Assembly: GCF_900113865.1 (NCBI RefSeq)
Contig: NZ_FOQY01000001.1
Coordinates: 256,877-320,876 of the forward strand
Reading direction: 5' to 3'
From: Streptosporangium canum
Lineage (GTDB): Bacteria > Actinomycetota > Actinomycetes > Streptosporangiales > Streptosporangiaceae
Length of the DNA stretch: 64,000 nucleotides
Made by a program: the position numbers and the translations under genes. The notes beneath the pieces are model-generated. The model made no database searches, had not been told where the DNA came from, and worked only from the letters and a program-made list of their open reading frames with translations. Below are positions 18,269 through 27,047 of this stretch, in pieces. The number at the start of each line of letters is the position of its first letter. Position 1 is the first letter of the stretch.

Positions 18269-20546
18269 CCATGGCCGGGACGCCGTCCTCGCGGGTGGCG
18301 AAGTCGACCCTGGAGAAGTGCCGGTCGAGCAGCTTCGTCATCGTGCCGCTCTCGTAGAGGTCGGCGATCACGCCCTGCACGGCCTTGCACGTGCGCCTGT
18401 CGCCCTTCTTCACGGCCACCGCGTAACGCTCGTCGGTCAGCTTCAGACCGACCACCTTGTAGCCGATGCTCTCCCGGTTGCCGAACCCGGCCAGCACCAG
18501 GTCGTCACCGGGGATGGCGTCGATCTCGCCGGCCAGCAGCTTGTTCATGCAGCCGGTGTAGGTGTCGGCGGGGATCAGGACGAGCCGGTCCACCGCGCCC
18601 TGCAGGGCGCGGACCGAGCCGCTGCCCGCGGGCTGGCAGACCCGCTTGCCCTCCAGGCCGGCCGCGGAGACGATCGGGGAGCCGTCCTTGACGAGCACGT
18701 CGGCGTGGGCGAGATAGTACGGCCCGGCGAAGGTGACGTCGTCCTTGTCGTTGATCGAGTAGGTCGAGACGACCAGGTCGAGGTCGCCGGAGGCCAGAAG
18801 CTTCGGCCGCTCCTCCCGGCTGGTCGCCCGGAAGGTGACGCCGCTCGCGGGCACCCCCAGCGCCTTGGCGATCTCGGTGGCGAGGTCCACCTCGAACCCG
18901 CTCCACTTGCCGCCGCTGTTCAGCGCGACGCCCGGCAGGAAGTCACGCATGCCGACGGTGAGCCTGCCCGTCTTCGCCGCCTTGTCCGCCACGGAGGCGA
19001 ACGTCGCCGGAGCGGATCCGGTGGGCTCGGGCTCGGTGCCGAAACGCGGCGGCCAGCCGGTGACGGCGACGGCGGCCGCCCCGGCGACCAGCAGCGCGGC
19101 GGCGGCCGCGGCCGCGATCCAGCGCCCCTTGGGTGAGCGCCTGGGCGGCGCCGAGTCCGGGACGGTGGCCTGCCAGCTCGGCGGCGGAACGGCCGCCGGA
19201 GGCTCACCGCGGCCGGGAGACGACACCTGGTCGCCGTAACCGGGTGACGACGGCCGCTCGCCGTACCCCGGGGACGACGCCGGCTCGCCGCGTCCGGGTG
19301 ACGAGGGACGCTCGCCGTATCCGGGAGAGGAGGCGCGGTCCCCGTACCCGGGAGACGAAGGATGCTCGCCGTACCCCGGGGACGAAGACTGCCCGCCGTA
19401 CCCGGGAGACGAAGGACGCTCGCCGTACCCAGGGGACGAAGGACGCTCGCCGTACCCCGGAGACGAAGACTGCCCGCCGTAACCGGGAGACGAAAGACGC
19501 TCGCCGTACCCCGGAGAGGAGGCGCGGTCGCCGGGGCCCGGTGACGACGGGTGCTCGCGCCGGGCCGGGGAGGGGCCGGGGTGCTGGGCACGGAAGCCCG
19601 TGGACGGCACGGGCGGATCGTCCGGGGCGGTCGTGGCCGGGGGCCGCATCCGGATGGGGGCGGTGGGCTCACCCGGGTCCGGGCCCGCGATCTGCGCTCC
19701 CTCGTTGAGGACGGCCGGCGACGCGTCCACGGTCTCGGGGTGGCCGAGCATCCGCAGCAGGATCTGGTCGGCCGAGGGCCGGGCGGCGGGCGACTTGGCC
19801 AGAGCCGAGCGGACCGCGCCGCGCAGCGGCTCCGGCATGACGCCGATGTCCACCTCGTGGTTGAGGATGCGGTTCAGCACCACCGCGATCGAGTCGCCGG
19901 CGAAGACCGTCTCCCCGGTCGCGGCGAACGCGATCGTCGCCCCCCAGGCGAACACGTCGGTGTGCGGGCCGACGTCGGCGCCGGAGATCTGCTCGGGCGC
20001 CATGTAGGCGGGAGTGCCGATCGCCCGGCTGGTGATCGTGCCGGTGGAGTCGATGATGCGGGCGATGCCGAAGTCCACCACGCGGGGCCCGTCGGCGGCG
20101 ATGAGCACGTTGTCCGGTTTGAAATCGCGGTGCACGATCGCGGCGTGGTGGATCGCGGTGAGCGCGGTGGCCGTGCCGATCGCCAGCCGCTGCAGCGCCA
20201 CACCCCGGAACGGGCCGTCGGTCTCCACGACCTCCCGCAGCGACCTGCCCTCGATGTATTCGCTCGCGATGTAGGGGGTGTCGCCTTCGAGATCGACGGC
20301 CACCACGCCCGCCGTGCAGAACGAGGCGACCCGCTGCGCGGCCCGCGCCTCCCGGGCGAACCGGGATCGGGCGATCGCGTCGCCGGAGAATTTCACGTGC
20401 AGCAACTTGATCGCCGCCCGCTCCCCCGACTCCTTCACCCCCAGGTAGACGACCCCCTGCCCGCCCTCACCGATCCGGCCGACGATGCGGAACGGCCCGA
20501 GCCGGCGCGGCTCCCCCGCTTCCAGCGGCGCGATCTCCGGCATCAT
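18255..20546 (-). CDS. Ser/Thr protein kinase fused to extracellular amino-acid-binding domain
   Basis: One polypeptide of 763 residues. Residues about 18-275 are a Hanks-type kinase: glycine loop GRIGEGGQGVVYLG, Lys47 in AAIKLL, HRDFKPDN with Asp141, DFG with Asp158, and activation segment ending GTPAYMAPEQ. Residues about 334-450 are thirteen 9-residue Ser-Pro-Gly repeats. A membrane helix follows at about 474-498 (GRWIAAAAAAALLVAG...). The outside part, about 515-755, is a type 3 solute-binding domain (LTVGMRDFLPG, GFEVDLATEIAKALGV, STYSIND) most like glutamate/aspartate binders, with paired Cys. Family knowledge suggests ligand-controlled phosphorylation; the ligand is inferred. Confidence 0.9.
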   Translation of the reverse strand: MMPEIAPLEAGEPRRLGPFRIVGRIGEGGQGVVYLGVKESGERAAIKLLHVKFSGDAIARSRFAREARAAQRVASFCTAGVVAVDLEGDTPYIASEYIEGRSLREVVETDGPFRGVALQRLAIGTATALTAIHHAAIVHRDFKPDNVLIAADGPRVVDFGIARIIDSTGTITSRAIGTPAYMAPEQISGADVGPHTDVFAWGATIAFAATGETVFAGDSIAVVLNRILNHEVDIGVMPEPLRGAVRSALAKSPAARPSADQILLRMLGHPETVDASPAVLNEGAQIAGPDPGEPTAPIRMRPPATTAPDDPPVPSTGFRAQHPGPSPARREHPSSPGPGDRASSPGYGERLSSPGYGGQSSSPGYGERPSSPGYGERPSSPGYGGQSSSPGYGEHPSSPGYGDRASSPGYGERPSSPGRGEPASSPGYGERPSSPGYGDQVSSPGRGEPPAAVPPPSWQATVPDSAPPRRSPKGRWIAAAAAAALLVAGAAAVAVTGWPPRFGTEPEPTGSAPATFASVADKAAKTGRLTVGMRDFLPGVALNSGGKWSGFEVDLATEIAKALGVPASGVTFRATSREERPKLLASGDLDLVVSTYSINDKDDVTFAGPYYLAHADVLVKDGSPIVSAAGLEGKRVCQPAGSGSVRALQGAVDRLVLIPADTYTGCMNKLLAGEIDAIPGDDLVLAGFGNRESIGYKVVGLKLTDERYAVAVKKGDRRTCKAVQGVIADLYESGTMTKLLDRHFSRVDFATREDGVPAMASCG
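19197..19547. repeat. Thirteen 27-bp repeats in the kinase linker
   Basis: In-frame tandem repeats encode units such as SSPGYGERP, SSPGYGGQS and SSPGRGEPA, thirteen in a row. The linker is probably disordered, lies on the cytoplasmic side between kinase and membrane helix, and is rich in Ser/Pro sites that the kinase itself might modify. Positions are approximate at the ends. Confidence 0.85.
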
Positions 20547-20680
20547 CGTCCCTACGGTGTAGTAAATCTTCGACCAGCCAAACTTTATGATGCCGTAGCT
20601 CTTCCACCCGCCGCCTCACCCCAAGTGGCCGCACATTTCCTCCGGCGGGCGCCCCGGCGCCCACCAGGCCATCGGAGGAC

Positions 20681-22348
20681 ATGGCGGTCACTCCGACCCC
20701 CTCAATTACCGACAATCAGCCCAAGCTGGCGCTCCAGCCGCTTAGATCGCTACCGTTGACCGTCCCTTACGCAAGCCGGAGCAAATCCCTCATGCGCCGA
20801 TATATCGGTTATCGCGAGTTCGTCCAGCGCGATCAGCGTTCCCTCGTCGGCACGGCCCTCCTCCTCACCGGCAGCCACGAGCAGGCCATCCGCCTGACCC
20901 TGTGGTCCTTGCGCACGGTCGGTCTCAGCTGGCCCCCGACCCTCTGGGAGAACACCACCACGCACGCCCACATCACCCTGTACCGCCGCTTCCTCCACAA
21001 GCCGACCGCCGCGGGCGCCACCGCCCTGGTACGGCTCCCGCCCCGCCAGCGCCTCCTCGTCGTGGCCTGCCTCCACGACGGCAGAACCCATGCCGAGATG
21101 GCCACCGTCCTCGGCATCCCGGTCGAGACCGTGAAGTCGGAGATCACCGAAGCGGTGGCCGTGCTCACCAAGGGCAACGTGGCCCGGCTGAAGACACGGC
21201 TGGCGACCGCGGCGGGCGAGGCGTCGGTCCCCGACCTCACCGCGCAGTCCATGCGCGCGCTACGGCGCCGCCGCAACCGCGGCGCCTTCCTGACGGCGGT
21301 CACGGTGCTCCTGTCGGTCTGCCTCGTCACCGCCTTCGTCCTGTTCCCGCAGGGAGAGGTGTGGAACTCGGCGCGGGGCGAGCGGAACCAGCCCGGTTCG
21401 ACGGGGACTCCGGAGGCCATGGGCGTGATCTCCAGCCCGGAGCCGCGCCCCGGCCTCCAGCCGTGGCGAGCCCCCCGCACCTCCTTCGCGATCCGTTACG
21501 CGGTCCCCGGGAAATGTGCCGGCGACGACCCTGCGGGCGGCGGAGCCGTACCGTCACAGGCGGGGAAGGTCACCTGCGCGGGCTGGACGCTGAAGCTGGC
21601 CGGCGGCGGCACGGGCGGCTCGGCGCTCGACTCGGTGAAGTGCGCGGCCCCGGACCGCTGCGAGTCCACGGTGAGCGTCCCCGACGCGGCGGGGCTGCTG
21701 GCGCACGGCGACGGCCGGGGCTCCTGGCGGCTGAGTCCCGCCGTCAGCCCCGACGGGCACCGCATCGGCTACCTGAGTGCGGCCGAGGGAAGATATGTCG
21801 CCCACGACCTGCACAGCGGCGTGAAGCGGTATCTGTCGCCCGTCCTGGCCCCCTCGGACACCGAGACCGGCACCCGGGTGAGCGTCTCGCCGAACGGCCG
21901 CCACTTCACCGTCGAACTCGGCGCGCGCAGGCTGCGGACCGACTTCGCCACCGGGACCGTGACGTCGCTGCCCGCCGGGCGGGCGACAGCCGTGGAGGAG
22001 GCCGCGGACTGGCTCCGTAAGAGCTACCGCGTCTGGCGCGACTCCCCCAGCGGCAGGCACGCGGCCGCGATCGGGACCGAGGGCTCGGGGGCCGGCAGCC
22101 TCCACATCGTCGACGCCCGGTCACGGCGGGTGTTCAAGCGCCTGCAGCTCCCCTCCCCGGGCGGTCCCGCCAAGGCGGAGGTCGTCGGCTGGCTGAACAG
22201 CCATGAGGTGGTCGTCAAGATGACCGGCACGGCCGCCGGCCGCCCCGCCGGTTTCTTCCGGATGGACGCCGTCACCGGCAGGAAGCACCGCGTGACCGGC
22301 CTCGCCGACGACAGCATGATCGTGCTCGGCGCCGTGACGGCCCCCTGA
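20681..22348 (+). CDS. Membrane-anchored sigma-factor-like protein with extracytoplasmic domain
   Basis: Protein of up to 555 residues. Residues about 38-90 (YREFVQRDQRSLVGTALLLTG) recall a degenerate region 2 of SigE-type ECF sigma factors. Residues about 110-155 (LPPRQRLLVVACLHDGRTHAEMATVLG) fit sigma region 4 with a helix-turn-helix. A single membrane helix follows near 201-221, then about 330 outside residues with WD/PD40-like phrases (AVSPDGHRIGYLS, SVSPNGRHF). The ATG at 20681 has GGAGG only two bases away; the ATG at 20792 is an alternative start. Sigma activity is doubtful because region 2 is poor. It is divergent from the kinase fusion gene. Confidence 0.7.
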   Translation: MAVTPTPSITDNQPKLALQPLRSLPLTVPYASRSKSLMRRYIGYREFVQRDQRSLVGTALLLTGSHEQAIRLTLWSLRTVGLSWPPTLWENTTTHAHITLYRRFLHKPTAAGATALVRLPPRQRLLVVACLHDGRTHAEMATVLGIPVETVKSEITEAVAVLTKGNVARLKTRLATAAGEASVPDLTAQSMRALRRRRNRGAFLTAVTVLLSVCLVTAFVLFPQGEVWNSARGERNQPGSTGTPEAMGVISSPEPRPGLQPWRAPRTSFAIRYAVPGKCAGDDPAGGGAVPSQAGKVTCAGWTLKLAGGGTGGSALDSVKCAAPDRCESTVSVPDAAGLLAHGDGRGSWRLSPAVSPDGHRIGYLSAAEGRYVAHDLHSGVKRYLSPVLAPSDTETGTRVSVSPNGRHFTVELGARRLRTDFATGTVTSLPAGRATAVEEAADWLRKSYRVWRDSPSGRHAAAIGTEGSGAGSLHIVDARSRRVFKRLQLPSPGGPAKAEVVGWLNSHEVVVKMTGTAAGRPAGFFRMDAVTGRKHRVTGLADDSMIVLGAVTAP

Positions 22349-22372
22349 CGGCTCCCGTGACGGTCCCCTGAC

Positions 22373-22419
22373 GACCGCCGGAGCCGCGCCGGCGACGGTC
22401 CGCCGGCGGCTCCGCGGTC
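22373..22419 (+). terminator. Hairpin after the sigma-like gene
   Basis: GACCGCCGGAGCCGC pairs with GGCGGCTCCGCGGTC across about 17 bases with one bulge, 25 bases after the stop at 22348. No U-run. Confidence 0.4.
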
Positions 22420-22454
22420 GCCCGCACCGGACGGCGTGCGCGCCCGGCGGGAAC

Positions 22455-22530
22455 GGGCCCGAAAAGCGGGAAGGGCCGGAAAACGGGAAGGGCCCGAAAG
22501 CAGAACGGGCCGGAAAAGCGGGAAGGGCCG
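22455..22530. repeat. Short GGGCC-GAAAA-CGGGAA repeats downstream of icd
   Basis: Four imperfect units of about 18-21 bases (such as GGGCCCGAAAAGCGGGAA) lie between the icd terminator and the sigma-like gene. Non-coding. Confidence 0.7.
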
Positions 22531-22550
22531 CCCGGCGGGCGGCCCTTCCC
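22520..22550 (-). terminator. Intrinsic terminator of icd
   Basis: A perfect 14-base stem (GGGAAGGGCCGCCC and complement) with a 3-base loop begins 8 bases after the icd stop. On the minus strand GCTTTTCC follows, a short U-run. Confidence 0.85.
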
Positions 22551-22558
22551 GATGACGG

Positions 22559-23773
22559 CTAGGCCATCTTCTTCTTCAGGTTCTCGTCCAGCGCCGCCAG
22601 GAAGTCCTGGGTGGTCAGCCACTTGGCGTCGCCGCCGACGAGGAGGGCGAGGTCCTTGGTCATCTGGCCGCCTTCGACGGTCTCGACGCAGACCTGCTCC
22701 AGCTTCTCGGCGAAGTCGATCACCGCGGGGGTGTTGTCGAGCTTGCCGCGGTGGGCGAGGCCCCGGGTCCACGCGAAGATCGAGGCGATCGGGTTGGTGG
22801 AGGTGGGGTTGCCCTTCTGGTGCTCACGGTAGTGCCGGGTCACGGTGCCGTGGGCGGCCTCGGCCTCGACGGTCCGGCCGTCGGGGGTCAGCAGGACCGA
22901 GGTCATCAGGCCGAGCGAGCCGAAGCCCTGCGCGACCGTGTCGGACTGGACGTCGCCGTCGTAGTTCTTGGCCGCCCAGACGTAGCCGCCCTCCCACTTG
23001 AGCGCCGCGGCGACCATGTCGTCGATCAGGCGGTGCTCGTAGGTGATCCCGGCGGCCTCGAACTCGGCCTTGAACTCGGTCTCGAAGACCTCGGCGAAGA
23101 TGTCCTTGAAACGGCCGTCGTATGCCTTCAGGATCGTGTTCTTCGTGGAGAGGTAGACCGGGTAGCCGCGGGACAGGCCGTAGCGCATGGAGGCGCGGGC
23201 GAAGTCGCGGATCGAGTCGTCCAGGTTGTACATCGCCATCGCGATGCCGGGCCCGGGGAAGTCGTAGACGTCGAGCTCGATCGGCTCCGAGCCGTCCTTC
23301 GGCGTGTAGGTGAGGGTCAGGGTGCCCTCGCCGGGGATCTTCAGGTCGGTGGCGCGGTACTGGTCGCCGAACGCGTGACGGCCGATGATGATCGGCTTCG
23401 TCCAGCCGGGGACGAGCCTCGGCACGTTGGACATGATGATCGGCTCGCGGAAGATGACGCCGCCGAGGATGTTACGGATGGTCCCGTTCGGGGACTTCCA
23501 CATCTTCTTCAGGCCGAACTCCTCGACCCGCGCCTCGTCCGGGGTGATCGTGGCGCACTTGACGCCGACGCCGTACTGCTTGATGGCGTTGGCCGCGTCG
23601 ATCGTCACCTGGTCGTCGGTGGCGTCGCGGTGCTCGATCCCGAGGTCGTAGTACTTCAGGTCGACGTCGAGGTAGGGAAGGATCAGCTGGTCCTTGATGA
23701 ACTGCCAGATGATCCGGGTCATCTCGTCGCCGTCAAGCTCGACGACGGGGCCCTCTACCTTGATCTTGGGCAT
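22559..23773 (-). CDS. icd: NADP-dependent isocitrate dehydrogenase
   Basis: Homodimeric-type isocitrate dehydrogenase of 404 residues, oxidising isocitrate to 2-oxoglutarate and CO2 with NADP. The N-terminus ([19 protein letters not shown]) and the substrate loop [20 protein letters not shown] are characteristic of the eukaryote-like IDH subfamily found in actinobacteria, with [25 protein letters not shown] also present. The metal-binding Asp residues lie in HRLIDDMVA and the NADP site in [12 protein letters not shown]. Start ATG at 23773 with AAGGGG upstream. Single transcription unit closed by a clear terminator. Confidence 0.96.
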   Translation of the reverse strand: MPKIKVEGPVVELDGDEMTRIIWQFIKDQLILPYLDVDLKYYDLGIEHRDATDDQVTIDAANAIKQYGVGVKCATITPDEARVEEFGLKKMWKSPNGTIRNILGGVIFREPIIMSNVPRLVPGWTKPIIIGRHAFGDQYRATDLKIPGEGTLTLTYTPKDGSEPIELDVYDFPGPGIAMAMYNLDDSIRDFARASMRYGLSRGYPVYLSTKNTILKAYDGRFKDIFAEVFETEFKAEFEAAGITYEHRLIDDMVAAALKWEGGYVWAAKNYDGDVQSDTVAQGFGSLGLMTSVLLTPDGRTVEAEAAHGTVTRHYREHQKGNPTSTNPIASIFAWTRGLAHRGKLDNTPAVIDFAEKLEQVCVETVEGGQMTKDLALLVGGDAKWLTTQDFLAALDENLKKKMA

Positions 23774-23886
23774 GCGTGTGGTTCCCCTTCTGAACTAACA
23801 CTGGCCAGACAGTCCTTTTGAGGCTCACTGGCCGTTGAGGCTATCGGACGGGTATGAGCGCTTCGCGGCCCACCCGTGCATCCGGC

Positions 23887-24156
23887 TTAAAGCGGCATAA
23901 GCGACGGATATTGGAGTACCAGCGAGCCGGCCATCAGCGCGACGCCGAAGGCGGCGAGCGTGACGGTGTCGGTCGATCTGGTGCGTACGGCGAGCAGCCC
24001 GCCGCCGGTCAACCGGAACATGGCCCCCAGCGTCATGACCACGCCGAGGGAGAACCCTCCCCACTCGACGTCGAACAGGACCGCGAAGGTCACGGCGAGA
24101 ACCGCACCCACCAGCACCAGCGGATACGGTCCCCATCGGTCTTCAGTTGTGCTCAC
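23887..24156 (-). CDS. DUF3017 family small membrane protein
   Basis: Membrane protein of 89 residues with three hydrophobic segments (YPLVLVGAVLAVTFAVLF, FSLGVVMTLGAMFRLTGGGLLAV, VTLAAFGVALMAGSLVL). Length and pattern match DUF3017, which in Streptomyces lies next to folD. The GTG at 24156 (VSTTEDRWG) has GGTGGG four bases upstream and is preferred over the GTG at 24165. It lies 60 bases downstream of citrate synthase on the same strand and may be co-transcribed. Function unknown. Confidence 0.75.
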   Translation of the reverse strand: MSTTEDRWGPYPLVLVGAVLAVTFAVLFDVEWGGFSLGVVMTLGAMFRLTGGGLLAVRTRSTDTVTLAAFGVALMAGSLVLQYPSLMPL

Positions 24157-24216
24157 CGTTCCCACCCATGGCCGCCGTTCACTCGGGCACTCATCGGCTC
24201 CTCTGCCGCACGCGGC

Positions 24217-25338
24217 TCATCGCTCGGCGAGCGGCTTCCACTTCTGGCCGCGCTCACCGATGTATTCGCTGTCCGGACGGATCAGGCGGTTGTCGGCGTG
24301 CTGCTCGATGACGTGTGCCGTCCATCCTGCCATGCGGCTGACCGAGAAGACCGGGGTGAACAGGTCTGTCGGGATACCGAGGTAGTGGTAGACGGTCGCC
24401 GCGTAGAAGTCCACATTGGGGTAGAGGCCCTTCGTCTCGAAGACGACCTCCTCCATCTCCTTGGACATCCGGTAGTACGTGTCGTCGCCGGAGGCCTCCG
24501 CGAGCTCCTGCGACATCTTGCGCAGGTGCGTGGCGCGCGGGTCCTCGGTCTTGTAGACCCGGTGCCCGAAGCCCATGATCTTCTCGCCGGCGGCGAGCCT
24601 GTCACGCACGGCCTGGGCGACCGCGGCCGGGTCGAGCGACTCCAGGGTCCGCATGACCTGCTCGTTGGCCCCGCCGTGCAGCGGGCCCTTGAGGGTGCCG
24701 ATGGCCGCCACGATGGCCGAGTGCATGTCGGAGAGGGTCGCGGCGCACACGCGGGCGGCGAACGTCGAGGCGTTCATCGTGTGGTCGGCGTGCAGGACCA
24801 GGCAGGCGTCGAAGGTCTCGACCTCGTGCCGCCCGGGGGTCCGGCCGGTGATCTGGAGCAGGAAGTTGGCCGCGATGCTCAGCTCGGGATCCGGCTCCGG
24901 GATCGTGGTGCCCGTCCTGGCCGCGTGGTAGCGGGCGACGAGGATCGGCTGCTGCGCGGTCAGCCGGGCTGCCTTGCGCAGGTTGGCCTCGGGAGCGTTG
25001 GAGTCCTTGTCCGGATCGTCGCCCCCGGCCAGGGAGACCAGCGTGCGCAGCGCCTCCATGGGCGCCTGCTTCTCCGCGATCTCCGCGATGTTCGCTTCGG
25101 CCAGAGCGCCGATCTTACGGCCCCCGACGAGCTCGGCCCCGTAGGCGGCCAGCTGTTCCCTGGTGGGGAGGCTGCCGTGCTGCAACAGGTGGGCGATCTC
25201 TTCGAAGGTGGTGCGGCCGGCCAGATCGTGGATGTCGTAGCCACGATAGAAAAGGAGACCGGCCTGACCGTCGATGTCACTGAGCGCTGTGGACGCGGCT
25301 ACGACATCGGCGAGGCCTTTTGTGGGCTTGTCCGCCAT
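24217..25338 (-). CDS. Citrate synthase / 2-methylcitrate synthase
   Basis: Enzyme of 373 residues condensing acetyl-CoA with oxaloacetate, or propionyl-CoA in the methylcitrate variant. Visible landmarks are YRGYDIHDLAGRTTFEE at the N-terminus, the active-site His in LHADHTMNASTF, the second His in MGFGHRVYKTEDPRA, and RPDSEYIGERGQ at the C-terminus. The short length is that of the type I, methylcitrate-capable group rather than hexameric GltA. Start ATG at 25338 with GGAGG eight bases upstream. Divergent from the FHA-HTH gene; TCA genes lie nearby on the same strand. Confidence 0.92.
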   Translation of the reverse strand: MADKPTKGLADVVAASTALSDIDGQAGLLFYRGYDIHDLAGRTTFEEIAHLLQHGSLPTREQLAAYGAELVGGRKIGALAEANIAEIAEKQAPMEALRTLVSLAGGDDPDKDSNAPEANLRKAARLTAQQPILVARYHAARTGTTIPEPDPELSIAANFLLQITGRTPGRHEVETFDACLVLHADHTMNASTFAARVCAATLSDMHSAIVAAIGTLKGPLHGGANEQVMRTLESLDPAAVAQAVRDRLAAGEKIMGFGHRVYKTEDPRATHLRKMSQELAEASGDDTYYRMSKEMEEVVFETKGLYPNVDFYAATVYHYLGIPTDLFTPVFSVSRMAGWTAHVIEQHADNRLIRPDSEYIGERGQKWKPLAER

Positions 25339-25519
25339 GAGTGTTTCCTCCGCTTATCTTCGCCCGAAGTCTACCCGTGAGCAGGGGAAACCCTCCCGAG
25401 AGGTCCAGACCAATTTCACGAGGGATTCTCCTTCTGGCAAAGGCGATTCCCCATCACCTCGTTTGGGTAAGCCGGAGCTGTAGGAATAGTTACGGCGGGC
25501 TACCTGGGGAGGAACTGCC

Positions 25520-26173
25520 GTGGAGGGGCCGTTCATACGCATCGAGGACACCGGCGAGGTGGTCCCGTTGCGCCCCGAGATCACGACGATCGGGCGTGGC
25601 CGGGGAGTTGACATCCGGCTCACTGATCCAAGTGTGTCCCGGCTGCACGCGGAATTCGTCCGGCGCGGACCCTACCTGTATGTCGTTGATCTGGGCCTGT
25701 CCCGCAACGGCACACGGGTGAACGGCAGGCCGATCGCCCGGAGGGTGCTCGACGACGGTGACGTCGTCTCCTTCGGCGCCGCGCGGGGCAGAATCGGCGG
25801 AGTCCCGCGTGAGGACTTCGCCCCCGAGGTCGAGCTCCGCCGCGCCGCGGCTCCGGAGCTGACCCGGCGGGAGGTGGACGTGCTGACGTCGCTGTGCCGT
25901 CCGGCGCTGTCGGACGAGGCGTTCGTCGCGCCCGCCACCGCGCGGGAGATAGCCGACGATCTGGTGGTGACGGAGGCCGCGGTCAAGCAGCACCTGCTCC
26001 GCCTCTACCAGAAGTTCCGGATCCCGGAGGGGACCAACCGGCGCACCAGGCTGGCCAACGAGGTGGTCGCCCTGGGGCTGGTCAGGCCCACCCCGGTGGT
26101 GCCGCCGCAGCGCGCGGCCGGCGCCCCGGAGCCTCAGGCGGCGGCGACCACCGCGAGCCGCCGGGCGTCCTGA
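25520..26173 (+). CDS. FHA domain protein with C-terminal HTH-like region
   Basis: Cytoplasmic protein of 217 residues. Residues about 5-85 form a forkhead-associated domain that binds phosphothreonine (TIGRGRGVDIRLTDPSVSRLHAEF, then LSRNGTRVNGRPI). Residues about 110-195 look like a LuxR-type helix-turn-helix (LTRREVDVLTSL, EIADDLVVTEAAVKQHLLRLYQKF). The GTG at 25520 has GGAGG seven bases before it, which decides the start. It is divergent from citrate synthase and convergent with folD. It may read out Ser/Thr kinase signalling into transcription; target unknown. Confidence 0.82.
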   Translation: MEGPFIRIEDTGEVVPLRPEITTIGRGRGVDIRLTDPSVSRLHAEFVRRGPYLYVVDLGLSRNGTRVNGRPIARRVLDDGDVVSFGAARGRIGGVPREDFAPEVELRRAAAPELTRREVDVLTSLCRPALSDEAFVAPATAREIADDLVVTEAAVKQHLLRLYQKFRIPEGTNRRTRLANEVVALGLVRPTPVVPPQRAAGAPEPQAAATTASRRAS

Positions 26174-26177
26174 ACCG

Positions 26178-27026
26178 CTAGCCCCGCTTCTCGGCGGCCT
26201 CGACCACGTTGGTCAGCAGCAGGGCCCGGGTCATCGGGCCCACGCCGCCGGGATTGGGGGTGAGGAAGCCCGCGACGTCCTCGACGCCGGGGGCGACATC
26301 ACCGGCGATCTTGCCGTCGACCCGGGAGACGCCGACGTCGAGCACGGCGGCGCCGGGCTTGACCATGTCGGCCGTGATCAGGTGAGGCACGCCCGCCGCG
26401 GCGACGACGATGTCGGCGCGACGGGTGTGGGCCGCCAGGTCCTGGGTGCCGGTGTGGCAGAGGGTGACGGTGGCGTTCTCCGAGCGGCGGGTCAGCAGCA
26501 GGCCGAGCGAGCGGCCCACGGTGATGCCGCGGCCGACCACGACGACCTCGGCGCCCTTGATGGGCACGCCGTACTCCTGCAGGAGCAGGACGATGCCGTG
26601 CGGGGTGCAGGGCAGCGGCGCGTCGACCATGTGCACCAGGCGGCCCAGGTTGACCGGGTGCAGCCCGTCGGCGTCCTTGGCCGGGTCCATCCGTTCGAGC
26701 AGCGCCATGGTGTCGAGGTGGCGGGGCAGCGGGAGCTGCACGATGTAGCCGGTGCACTCCCCGGCGGCGTTGAGCTCGTCGATGACCGCCTCGACCTCGG
26801 CCTGAGTGGCCGTCGCCGGCAGGTCCCTGCGGATGGAGGCGATGCCGACCTCGGCGCAGTCGCGGTGCTTGCCGGCCACGTAGATCTGGCTGCCCGGGTC
26901 GTCACCGACGAGGACGGTGCCCAGCCCGGGGGTGATGCCGCGCTCCCTCAGCACGGCGACCCGCGCCGTGAGGTCTGCCTTGATCTTCGCCGCGGTGGCC
27001 TTGCCGTCCAGAATCTGCGCGCTCAT
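26178..27026 (-). CDS. folD: Bifunctional methylenetetrahydrofolate dehydrogenase/cyclohydrolase
   Basis: FolD, 282 residues, interconverting methylene-, methenyl- and formyl-tetrahydrofolate and so supplying formyl groups to PurN and PurH, which lie upstream on the same strand. Motifs include the catalytic Lys in [45 protein letters not shown] and the NADP site [16 protein letters not shown], then GGVGPMTRA at the end. ATG at 27026 with GAAGG upstream. It is 21 bases after the 57-residue gene, so probably one operon purN-purH-small gene-folD. Confidence 0.96.
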   Translation of the reverse strand: MSAQILDGKATAAKIKADLTARVAVLRERGITPGLGTVLVGDDPGSQIYVAGKHRDCAEVGIASIRRDLPATATQAEVEAVIDELNAAGECTGYIVQLPLPRHLDTMALLERMDPAKDADGLHPVNLGRLVHMVDAPLPCTPHGIVLLLQEYGVPIKGAEVVVVGRGITVGRSLGLLLTRRSENATVTLCHTGTQDLAAHTRRADIVVAAAGVPHLITADMVKPGAAVLDVGVSRVDGKIAGDVAPGVEDVAGFLTPNPGGVGPMTRALLLTNVVEAAEKRG

Positions 27027-27047
27027 GGGTTCAATCCTTCCATGAGA

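Noticed and set aside
19197-19547. CRISPR-like regular repeats
   Set aside because: The 27-base repeats run without spacers, are in frame, and encode a Ser-Pro-Gly linker.
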